This document shows, piece after piece, positions 44,320 through 54,784 of a DNA stretch of 64,000 nucleotides. The notes under the pieces were generated by a model. That model had not been told where the DNA came from. It did no database searches and was given only the letters and a program-made list of their open reading frames with translations. Source of the stretch: Paramarasmius palmivorus (lineage: Eukaryota; Basidiomycota; Agaricomycetes; Agaricales; Marasmiaceae); the NCBI GenBank assembly GCA_037176845.1, contig JAYKXP010000044.1, positions 364,958 to 428,957 of the forward strand, given 5' to 3'. Position 1 is the stretch's first letter. The number at the start of each line of letters is the position of its first letter. The translations under genes were made by a program, and so were the position numbers.

Positions 44320-46080
44320 GAATTTCGAGCTCTTATTCGCATCCAATACGCCTCCGTGACCTGGTTTAACAGTTCTAATCAAGCATCTTCCTTGAGAAGA
44401 TAAGGATCATGTGGCTTCAGGAACATATCATCATCAAAATCACGGAGAAGCCTGATGGTATCTTGACCTGCGCTTCGGGACAAAGCAACATAGAGATTAA
44501 AAAGGTTCATCCCTCCACTGGGAGGTTTTGCGATATCCAGCAGGACAGGCACCAGAGTTTGACCTTCAGCTCGGTAATCCGTGAAAGCATATGCGCCAGT
44601 GAAAGGAAATTGACGTCGAACAACCTTCAAAGTGTCCGATCCATGCGCTAGCATCATGGTTTCTTCTCTAGGTTCCACTGGAATCTCGCATTCTTCAAGC
44701 CCTTCAAGTGTTTGAGCTCGAGTACGTTCCATTTTCACAATAACGCAAAGCGGGAGGTGTTTGAGAGTAACATGATCAGAATTTGTGAAAGCTGGTTCTT
44801 CTGGATCCAATATTATTCTTGTGATTTCCCCTTTCGCTCCATTTGTGATATCAAGGTCGGTACACAAGTTGGAAGTGATGAGAATTTTCAAGCCGACTGC
44901 TAACATCAAACCCTCCGAAGCCAACGTCATTTTGATTCGTTTATGTTTAGTATTGCAGGAACTATGAAGTATGTCATGTTCTTCATTTGTGAGAGGTCGA
45001 CCCTGTATGCTTTCTTCCGTTCTGCAATAGAACGATTGTACCCGTCGATGTTGACATTCCATTTGGCTGGCCACTCTGTTCCAAGCGTCTCTAACAGCAT
45101 GTCGTGGCGTTACCAGACTGGCGTTGCCCCAAAATGCATCTGAAAAATCAATGGGAGGTGTAGAGGGATTCCCAAGAATTAAACCGTGTAATAAAGTCAA
45201 ATCATTTTCAATGACTTGACCATATCGAAGGCGGCGAAGGAAAGCCAACCAAACAGGGTCCTTTACACGCATCTGCTGCTTCAGTATGACGACAGTATCG
45301 AATGCTTCGAATAGTAAATGCCCCCGAATATCGTCTTTGTGCTTGTTGTCCATTAGCCCATTCGGGTAAAACAAGGCTCCAAATTTCCTTCTCGCCACTG
45401 GAGGCATCTGATGAAAATCACCACACATTACTACGCCAGAAAGCCCTCCGAAAAACGTGTTTTGCTCATTTTGTTCCCCCCTTACTAAACTGAGCCTTCG
45501 TTCGAGGAGCACAAAAAACCGCTTTTCAATCATGGACATCTCATCAATAATGAGGTATCGACGACTTTCCCAAAAGTTTGTCAAGAAACGACACTTTAAA
45601 GCCAAGAGAGAACCTCCGAAATAGTTGACACCAGATAAGAAATGGGTAGTGTGCCCTTCAATGAGAGAAGCGGCGATTCCAGTATAAGCTCCTTTCACTA
45701 GCCAATGTCTGACATTGTTATGTGTGAAAAATTGGGTGACGGTTTGCAAAACTCTCAACTTTCCTGTGCCTCCTTCTCCATACAAGATCATGTATAGCGG
45801 AGGCGGTGATCGGCTTTGCAATGTGGATGTGACATGAGAGGTGATGATTTCGAACGCTCGCTTCTGATCCTCCTGTAAATCGTGTATTTCCAACGGATCT
45901 AGCGCCTTTTCTACACAACTTTCCTCGGCTGATTGATGAATATACTCCAATAAGTCACCATTGGCAACCTCTACAGTTCCGCAGTAATGATGCCCATTTG
46001 AAGATGAACATGGTGTGTCCTGAAACCCCATGGAAGGAAGCGTTTGCGAAGGAACGAGCGAATCTTTCCATTTTTCGATC
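44320..46080 (-). pseudogene. Helitron 2 helicase domain, degraded
   Basis: Open from a splice-acceptor-like TTGCTCAG near 46080 (IEKWKDSLVPS) to TGA at 44379-44381. Helicase landmarks are Walker A GEGGTGKLRVLQT, Walker B LIIDEMSM, CGDFHQMPPV and a C-terminal FTDYRAEGQTL. The Walker A residue after lysine is Leu instead of Ser/Thr, so ATP binding should fail; the codon TTG is one C-to-T step from TCG. The TGA at 44379 falls inside the usual C-terminal HDPYLL-EDARLE motif (EDA-stop-LELLNQ), and the frame continues past it to about 44320. This again fits CGA to TGA. Confidence 0.85.
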
Positions 46081-47940
46081 TGAGCAACACATCAGCAAAA
46101 AGCGTAAAAGCTTACAGCTGGTAATTGGGGCATATACTGCCCACTGCCCGTTAGCTACAGGTTTTGGATCAGTATAAAAGTATTATCTTAGTATTACCAC
46201 AATGTATATCACCTCTAGTTACTGTAGTATGGACATTTAACACTGTTATTACCCTCTATTACTGTAGCGGGATGTTACTACCCTGTTGCCACCACGGTTA
46301 TACCACGGTGATAGCCCGAGTGATAACAGGATAGTGAGAGGGTAATAACCCTGCTACTACGGTAATATTGGGTAACAATATACTGTAGTGTTAGAAGGGT
46401 GGTATAAAACCTGAAACCTGCCGTCAAATTGTGCTACTGCAGTCTTGGATCATAAGACGTATATACCAAGTAATGTAGAAAACATCACGTACCTGCAAGC
46501 AAAATGAAGCTTGAGTGTCTGATTCCTTTAGCTATGAATGGTCGTGTCCCAGGTACACATTTATGTATCCAATTCGGCATTTAAATATTCATTCTGAGGT
46601 GTACGGGTAACGACTGAAGTCGATGGCATTGGTTTGGGTAAAAAGAAGTGCGGGAACATTCGGCAGCAAAGGGCCGGACAGGTGACATCATAGAGTGGTG
46701 AATGCCACGTCACGGGTCACGCAGCATCGATTCATCTTCCACCATGAACAACGTCGACCTCCAATGAAAAGGACAGCTGCAGACGACAACGCCTATACGC
46801 TCAACCTACGTCTTCCGCACCCTAACCAAACCCCATGCCCTATGCCCTGTGCCCTGCCCTCAAGTGGTCTGTGCGCAGGGCATTTTTTCATATAAAGACC
46901 GCCTCCAGATTCCTCCTCCTCCAAACTCCCTTTCTTCCCTTCCACCACCATCCTCCCATCCTCCTTCCCTCCATTTCTCGTCTGCGCCTCATAATCCTCC
47001 CTTCCTTTCTCAGAATTCAGTACGTGACTTCTGTATTTCCCTTCTGAAGCCGATCTTTGTTCTCCTCGTTCTAGATCTTCGTGCCTGGCTCTGCAAATGA
47101 CTTGCTAGGATATTCTAAGGCAAATGGTGTGTCTCTCATCGCTGTATAGTCTTCTGGAGTGCTCAATATCTCACCTAGTCAGCCATTACCGCTTCACACA
47201 TCCTCGCAGCACCGAAAATCCATACTCGACTCGGATCCTCCACACACACGCAAGTGTCGCTTCGATTCCTCTATCTCCAGCATCAACAATACATTACCAA
47301 GCAATCCCAATGTCCCCAAGACCCAAGCGCAATGAGACGGCAACATGGAGCGTGTTGTGAGTGCTAGCGAATGTGCATCAGGTACGCTCTCGTTTGGTTC
47401 TGCTGGCCCGTATTCTTACCAACGTGTTTCTAGTTCTCCTTGTATGGTGAAAGTGTCCTGGATCTCATGAGGGGATGGATATTGGGTATATAGTATGTAT
47501 ATATGCTCAACGCATGTAGTAGATAGTGATGAATACACTCTTTTCTATCATAAATGACATTCATGCTGTGTATTGGCGTATCTAGCTAGACGTTCGAAGA
47601 GTACCAAATTTAAGTTGACCGGTATCGGTTATTACCCTTATTACCAGCTACTACCCCCTTATAACCCTCACTACGCACTGTTACGCCTGCTTCCCGCCAT
47701 TTCTCATTACTCGCTGCTTCCCCTGCTACCTGCCGTTTCCCTTGCAACTTGCTATAACCTGTTGTACGTGCTATAATCTATGTGACTCGCTATACTACTG
47801 ACTACTCAATGTATACAGCGCAACTCAATATAAATATCAAGACTAGTACCGCCGGGAGTTGGGGTTCACAACACCCCAACTCCCTCTTATAACACGGGTT
47901 GCATCAATTAATTACTGTCAAGGTATGTTCTATCTAATTA
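46081..47940. other. Intervening DNA splitting Helitron 2
   Basis: About 1.85 kb between the helicase and Rep parts. It is bounded on the right by a GTAGGA donor-like site after ADASAKT and on the left by an acceptor-like TTGCTCAG, so it behaves as an intron or as an insertion inside one. Near 46190-46390 and 47620-47770 it has clusters of TTATTACC/GGTAATA-type motifs, again like transposon subterminal repeats. A short inverted pair GTTGGGGTT..AACACCCCAAC lies near 47860. No coding frame is supported. Confidence 0.45.
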
Positions 47941-50548
47941 CATGGTATATAACACCCATATAACGTCCTACGGTTTTTGCTGATGCATCCGCGCCAACAG
48001 CATTCGTGGCTGAGGGAATACAGTCATATTCTTCAAACTGAAATAAACCTGCGCGGATGCCAACATCAACTGCTTCTTGTCCATAAGTTGTGTCTGCGAT
48101 CCATGGCGTGAAAGGTTCTGAGAGCGATTCAACCGTACGTAAATCATCTTCGCCCTCGTTGTCAGCACTGGAAGTGTTATGGAGTACGTGGAATGGATCT
48201 CCTAAGTCGTATTCAGCTTTAAAGAAACGATGTTAGGCTCGTGTGACAATTCAGAATGATCACTCTCGTACCTGTTAGTGTTGACAGCTCAATTGATTGA
48301 TCGTCGCTGTGTGAAGCATCAGCGGAAGTTTTGCATATGTGATAATGCTGAGTGTTCGAAATCCAATACTTGATTTGAGGAGTAGTCGAATCGATGAAAA
48401 CCTTGAAAGCATGTTCCCAGCCTTCCTCGCCAACCAAATCACAAAGATCCCTCCAAGGTTTGAAGAGCATTAGCATGCATGCCATGAAAAAGTGCCGAAG
48501 CACCACGTTATCCGAATCACGACGAGGAAGATACCCTCCCACAAAATTTGGAATAATGTTATGTTCCCGAGTCCTCTGAATACGGATATATTCGTTACGA
48601 TAGCGATGAGGAGAAATGTAAGGACCGCCAACATAGCAACGCTCGCCCAATTCAGGACGACGCCGTTCATATGTCTCCAAAAAATATTTGTATAGACACA
48701 TGCACTCAAATATCTCTGGCCTGAATGCATAATCACAAACTTGAGACTTCATTGTCAACCTTCCTTCATCATCAAGTGTCAACTGTGTGGTCATGGTGGT
48801 ATCGGAAACGGTGTCTTCGGTAGCATTTCTGCCCAGAGGATTGTTTTGCCTGTCCAACATGGGGAATGCTTGTAACAGCGCTGCTGTAAAGCTTCTCCAG
48901 TATATGTCTGCATATTTGTGTGAGCAGACTGTGATTCCATGGCCCATCAAGTAAGACATGATCATAGGCGCTGAAAGCTCCTGTTGACCATTCATCGCGT
49001 GAAGACAGCGGAACAAGAGGAGTTTATTGCGCAACGTGAGGTCATCAGAAGTGTTCGCCAGTAACTCGGTACGTTTGGACAGGCCTGCGAGGAGCGCGAA
49101 GAGGTTATACGTTCGATTTTGCTTTTTCGATGTATACATTGTTTCGTAAAAGGTGATATTAGCCGATTCCCGACCATTTGTTAACAACTGAGTGTCATGG
49201 TTGCATCGGAGAGCACAGGAGATAACAGGACTCCAAGTATTGAAATAACCATACACTCGACAAGGACCCCATGAACCAGAAGCATCAACCCACGCTTCAT
49301 CAGACAGTTTCCACGGAGTGCCGCGCTTGCAAACCAACTCCTTGGCACAGTTGCGTTTGAGACAACGTGCACGAGTGCACGTATGCAGTTGCTTGGTTCG
49401 GGCCACAGTCGTATGGAATTCGTTAAATTTATCTTCGAATTCTGGGTCATTGGGATCTGGGCAGCGTGAACAAGCTATATCAGGTTGAGGCGGAATCTTC
49501 ATAGCGTCCGAGTTACTTCTGATATCACCAACATCGGCACAAAATACTCGTGCAATGTAATCCCTGATGTGTTCCCTAAATGAAGGCTGCTGTAATAAAA
49601 ACAGCATCTCGTCGGCAGATGGTGAATTCTCGAGCCAGATGAACACATGTAAATGTAGTGTCCCTCTTCCCTGGGACTCGACCACTCCGAAGTAGGCGAC
49701 GACTCTCCCAAAAATGCCGCGCCGAGATTTAATCTTGCCAGAAGATGACACGGATATGCCTAGCAGTTGCTCGAGCACGGCTCTGACTGTGAAATGGAAA
49801 AATTCTGATGCAGCAAACGGGTCCCTGGCTACATTGAATGCACGGTGTTCCTGTTCCTTGTCCCTCTGACAGGGCCTGAAATCTCGAATGTTGATTTGTT
49901 CCCCCGCCAAAACCTGTACAATAGGATCATTGATATCGTCCAGATTCAATGTTATCCATAGTGAAGGTGGACCATGTTGGATGGAAGTGGACCAGATCTG
50001 ACTGCGAGCTCGGTAACGACTCTGATCTGATCCCATAACAGTTCCTCCACTAGCATGAATATGCTGCCGCAATGATCTGATAGCAGGGTTCGAGGGCGGC
50101 ATGTTATTCTCCTCTTCATGAGCTGCCTTCTCCAAATCCCCTGTAGTCAATGTCGAAAATAGCTGCTGATGTTGGCGAAATCGTTCTTGATTGACATGAA
50201 CCTTTGCTGCTCGGAGAGCTTGACGCTTTTGCTCGATGCCGAAAGCAACAAAAGGGAAGGTTTCATGGCGCCGGAAACGTAAATCATGATGACGCAAAGA
50301 CCAACGAACATGTTCGAGGAATCCGAGCTTGACTGGACGAGGTGCATCAATACCGCCAACACCATAAGGATAAAGCAAGGGGTAAGCCTTCTCGAATATG
50401 CAACCTTCTTTGCCATATTCTTCGGCCGACCGAGGGAGATCACGTTCCGTGCCGCCATACCGAACTCGATAGTGGGGCTCATCAGTCACAAATAGGTGCT
50501 TCAAAGCCCACTCCATTAACTGGTTCGCTGATATGCCTTGCAGGTCTC
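47941..50548 (-). CDS. Helitron 2 Rep (HUH nuclease) portion
   Basis: The frame runs from about 50548 (GISANQLMEWALKHLF, read upstream of the ATG at 50516) to 48271. An intron of about 52 bases (GTACGAG...TTTAAAG, 48220-48271) leads to a second exon ending near 47945 (EYDLGDPFHVLHN, IADTTYGQEAVDVG). The Helitron_like_N region, a GTLHLHVFIWLE HUH motif and a two-tyrosine FYETMYTSKKQ motif are present and look intact. The upstream end is cut 20-50 bases from the start of the palindrome at 50565, so the N-terminal part of the protein is missing. Together with 44320-46080 it forms one broken Rep-helicase gene. Confidence 0.8.
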
Positions 50549-50564
50549 AGCTGATGTAGTGATT

Positions 50565-53541
50565 CTTTTGTAAAAGTGACCGATAGTTATCACAACGAGA
50601 TTTGCAAAAGTACGGGATAACTCCTTTTGCAAAAGTAGGGGACAAGTAATCAAGGCAGATAAGAGGTACTGTCCGCTTTGGGTGCTTCCAAATTGGGAAG
50701 GATCATTCCCACACCTTCTGGAGAGGGAACAGGCCGCTTTTTTGAGATCTGGAGATATTCCCACACCGCTTTTGGCATCCCAAAATGGAAGGTGCTCTTT
50801 CCATGATGTAACAGTGCGCTTTTTGGGCGCTTTTTTTGCGGAAAAATTATTCCCACACCTCCTGACATCATCTGGGTGCCTCCCTACTCCGCTTTTGGCT
50901 TCCCAAAATGGAAGGTGGCCTTACCTCATCATTTTCCACCTGGAATCAATGGATTGGGGGGCTATTGGGGCATGCTTGGGGGCTATAAAAATCGCATTTT
51001 TGAGGGAATATGTTCCAATATGTTTTAAAAGCATGCCCCTGCAATTGGGGGCAGGGGAATGCAAAAAAAGCGGTCCAAATATGGTAATTCAGCAAAATGG
51101 CCTATTGGATCTTGGGCTATAGGGCAGATATTGACATGGGGTAAGTTGGAGGACCTAGATACATGTAATACAAGCCTGGGGACACCCAATAGTACATATA
51201 TTAATGGGATAATGGTGCTTAAATATGAAAAATACTGAAAATCTCCGAAATTAGGGGAATAAAATTACAGGATGGGATGTAGTGCAGCTAGGGCTTAGAT
51301 ATTGTGAATCAGAGATGATATATATGTCCCCTTGCTTCGTTTACAATCCTGGAGAGCTGCCTATTTTTCCAGATTTATTACAGCCAAATTCGCTTTTTTT
51401 GGACATTAATCATACTATACCACAGGGAATGATTGGAATGGGCTAATTCTTGTTCATAACCCACTCTATGGTGTATAGATGATGAATATATACTTGCACA
51501 AGCACTCCTGTATGTGCAACACCTTGTTCAATCCAATGTATTGTACAGTTATGTAACACAGGCAGTAGTAGATGAATAGCACCTCAGGGAAGCATCCCAG
51601 CACCAAGGGGAGTTCAGAATCGAGTTCAGGCACCCAAAATACACTTTCCTACTATGAAAGGACATTTTTTGAATACATCTGTATGTTGCTACATAAAAAA
51701 TACATAAAAAATCGCATTTTTAGGGGTTTTTTTGTACTGGAGCATGGGGATTGCTCCTAAAATCACCAAAAATGAATGAGAGACCTTTCACTATGCATAG
51801 AACAGGAATATCAATTGCCTCCATGTATCCCATGACAGGAATCCTTATGCCAGATGCATCAATTCTTGCACAATTACAGAAAACATGTACTATGGATGTA
51901 GTATTGCAGGGATTGATCTGGGGGCTTGGAGAACCTCAAAATCGAATTCAGGATGAAAAATCAGTCAAGAATATGTCCAGGGTTGAAGGAAATCCATCCA
52001 CAACTGACTTCAATATGCATATATCAAGTTAAATGCACAAGTATATGTGCAATATATGTTAACTATAAGCATAAAACTTGTCAGATACATATCTCAAGCT
52101 ACAGTGATTGGATTCCTTTGAACCCTGGACATATTCTTGACTGATTTTTCATCCTGAATTCGATTTTGAGGTTCTCCAAGCCCCCAGATCAATCCCTGCA
52201 ATACTACATCCATAGTACATGTTTTCTGTAATTGTGCAGGAATTGATTAGTCTGGCATATGGATTCCTGTCATGGGATACATGGAGGCAATTGATATTCC
52301 TGTTCTATGCATAGTGAAAGGTCTCTCATTCATTTTTGGTGATTTTAGGAGCAATCCCCATGCTCCAGTACAAAAAAACCCCTAAAAATGCGATTTTTTA
52401 TGTATTTTTTATGTAGCAACATACAGATGTATTCAAAAAATGTCCTTTCATAGTAGGAAAGTGTATTTTGGGTGCCTGAACTCGATTCTGAACTCCCCTT
52501 GGTGCTGGGATGCTTCCCTGAGGTGCTATTCATCTACTACTGCCTGTGTTACATAACTGTACAATACATTGGATTGAACAAGGTGTTGCACATACAGGAG
52601 TGCTTGTGCAAGTATATATTCATCATCTATACACCATAGAGTGGGTTATGAACAAGAATTAGCCCATTCCAATCATTCCCTGTGGTATAGTATGATTAAT
52701 GTCCAAAAAAAGCGAATTTGGCTGTAATAAATCTGGAAAAATAGGCAGCTCTCCAGGATTGTAAACGAAGCAAGGGGACATATATATCATCTCTGATTCA
52801 CAATATCTAAGCCCTAGCTGCACTACATCCCATCCTGTAATTTTATTCCCCTAATTTCGGAGATTTTCAGTATTTTTCATATTTAAGCACCATTATCCCA
52901 TTAATATATGTACTATTGGGTGTCCCCAGGCTTGTATTACATGTATCTAGGTCCTCCAACTTACCCCATGTCAATATCTGCCCTATAGCCCAAGATCCAA
53001 TAGGCCATTTTGCTGAATTACCATATTTGGACCGCTTTTTTTGCATTCCCCTGCCCCCCAATTGCAGGGGCATGCTTTTAAAACATATTGGAACATATTC
53101 CCTCAAAAATGCGATTTTTATAGCCCCCAAGCATGCCCCAATAGCCCCCCAATCCATTGATTCCAGGTGGAAAATGATGAGGTAAGGCCACCTTCCATTT
53201 TGGGAAGCCAAAAGCGGAGTAGGGAGGCACCCAGATGATGTCAGGAGGTGTGGGAATAATTTTTCCGCAAAAAAAGCGCCCAAAAAGCGCACTGTTACAT
53301 CATGGAAAGAGCACCTTCCATTTTGGGATGCCAAAAGCGGTGTGGGAATATCTCCAGATCTCAAAAAAGCGGCCTGTTCCCTCTCCAGAAGGTGTGGGAA
53401 TGATCCTTCCCAATTTGGAAGCACCCAAAGCGGACAGTACCTCTTATCTGCCTTGATTACTTGTCCCCTACTTTTGCAAAAGGAGTTATCCCGTACTTTT
53501 GCAAATCCCGTTGTGATAACTGTCGGTCACTTTTGTAAAAG
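50565..53541. repeat. Giant near-perfect palindrome, 1.42-kb arms
   Basis: Left arm is 50565-51985 and right arm 52120-53541, joined by a ~134-base imperfect centre (midpoint 52053). Positions pair with a nearly constant sum of 104105-104106, so only isolated substitutions and one-base indels separate the arms. Outer ends carry CTTTTGTAAAAGTGACCG. Just inside lie TTTGCAAAAGTACGGGATAA and TTTTGCAAAAGTAGGGGACA, subterminal repeats built on the perfect palindrome CTTTTGCAAAAG. Open frames in it occur identically on both strands and look non-coding. A repeated CCCAAAATGGAAGG motif lies in each arm. It is either a foldback transposon, two head-to-head copies of one element, or an assembly or replication artefact. 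Confidence 0.85.
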
Positions 53542-53601
53542 TATGGCTGCATCTGGTGCTTTTGCGACTCCTATGGGCCCTGCGCACGTTACGTTTTTCA
53601 G

Positions 53602-53979
53602 TGTGCCAGGAGTCCAAAGACCTATGAAAAGGACCTGAAGGCGAAATTAAGCAAACTCAGCATCAGAGACCTTCGTAACTTGGTCTACAATGGAGATCAA
53701 ACTCAGCCGGTGAAAGACGAGATTTCGCATCTGATAGTTGGAATTTACCCTGGACCTTGTCGGAACGACCATTACATCACTATCTATACTCCCTTGCTGC
53801 TCACGATCATAGAGACACAGTTTGCTGCGGAATGGGACGATCAAGCATGGGACTTGTTCGACTTGTTCCGCTCTACCCCTCATACCCGCGTGCCAGCAGG
53901 ACGAGTACTTGAAGCAAGGCTTCACCAGACATTGGCTAAGGGAGGGCAATGGCACTACGGAGGCGTGGTTTTTATGGCA
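53602..53979 (+). pseudogene. Crinkler/RHS-like C-terminal domain, 5' fragment
   Basis: Open from a splice-acceptor-like TTTTTCAG at 53595-53602 (CARSPKTYEKDLKAKLSK). It continues through SIRDLRNLVYNGDQ and HYITIYTPLLLTIIETQ. A WDLFDLFRSTPHTRVPAGRV segment then precedes FEAxxH-like LEARLHQTLAKGGQWHYGG. This F-x-x-P-x-T/S-R-x-x-AG pattern is what I recall from the C-terminal region of fungal Crinkler/RHS-type proteins, which couple an NTPase to a restriction-nuclease-like fold. The foldback at 53953 cuts it off. Any N-terminal NTPase region is missing; upstream lies the palindrome. The family assignment is moderate. Confidence 0.5.
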
Positions 53980-54472
53980 TGATTAAATACACAGAAAAAT
54001 AATGAGCAAAAATTAAATGCCAGCCTCTTAAAAATATTACTAAAATACCACCCAAACAATAGATAGCCCTGTTATTGTGCAGCGGGCCATATTGAATGAA
54101 AAACTTTAGGTTTTGAGAGAGTTTTGACAATATTCTACCTGCTCCAAAACACTGAGACAATTTTGAATTTTGCTTGAGTTCTAGCAGCATTTTGGCAGCA
54201 TTTTAGCATTTTCCCACGCTAAAATGCTGCCAAAATGCTGCTAGAACTCAAGCAAAATTCAAAATTGTCTCAGTGTTTTGGAGCAGGTAGAATATTGTCA
54301 AAACTCTCTCAAAACCTAAAGTTTTTCATTCAATATGGCCCGCTGCACAATAACAGGGCTATCTATTGTTTGGGTGGTATTTTAGTAATATTTTTAAGAG
54401 GCTGGCATTTAATTTTTGCTCATTATTTTTCTGTGTATTTAATCATGCCATAAAAACCACGCCTCCATAGTG
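53953..54472. mobile_element. Foldback element, 255-base arms and 10-base loop
   Basis: Arms at 53953-54207 and 54218-54472, with paired positions summing to 108425 and almost no mismatches. The loop is 54208-54217 (ATTTTCCCAC). The outer ~20 bases of each arm match the coding sequence CACTACGGAGGCGTGG (CACTATGGAGGCGTGG on the other side), so the inverted duplication includes host coding bases. It has no coding capacity beyond mirrored frames. It is MITE-like or the product of a hairpin-mediated inverted duplication. Confidence 0.85.
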
Positions 54473-54784
54473 TGGACAGCAAACAAGATGGTTCAGGTGT
54501 CAGAAGGTGGTCAAAACCTCATATACTCCGACAATGTTGCGGACAGAAAAGGTGTTTTTGTCAAGTTTGGACCGGGTGCATGCGTCCGCTCCAGCCCCTC
54601 GAAGTCCAGCTCGACCCCTCTAAATGTTCGTCGCTTCTCGTTCGTGGAATTCAAACAAGTGTCCCAAGAAACGGGTTACTATTGTCCTCTCTCGCAAACA
54701 CACGCCACTTACGATTCGTTTGTCCTCAATAACAAGCGAAACGTCGAGTTTGCGTATATAATCACCGGCTTTGAGACTTTATAA
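54470..54784 (+). pseudogene. Crinkler/RHS-like C-terminal domain, 3' fragment
   Basis: Open frame directly after the foldback (TANKMVQVSEGGQ, VFVKFGPGACVRS, VSQETGYYCPLSQTHATYDS, FVLNNKRNVEFAYIITGFE) to a stop at 54782. YYCPLSQTHATYDSF resembles the Y-x-P-x-S..DSF core strand region of the same family, and the fragment starts where the 5' fragment breaks off. Both pieces are best read as one gene cut by the foldback. Confidence 0.5.

Noticed and set aside
46695..47100. Pro/Ser/Leu-rich plus-strand frames
   Set aside because: CCTCC-rich low-complexity DNA with three overlapping frames; more like promoter or transposon interior.
50682..51122. Open frames repeated on both strands within the palindrome (also 51572-51760, 52345-52533, 52867-53424)
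   Set aside because: They are mirror images produced by the inverted repeat, of low complexity and without domains; not genes.
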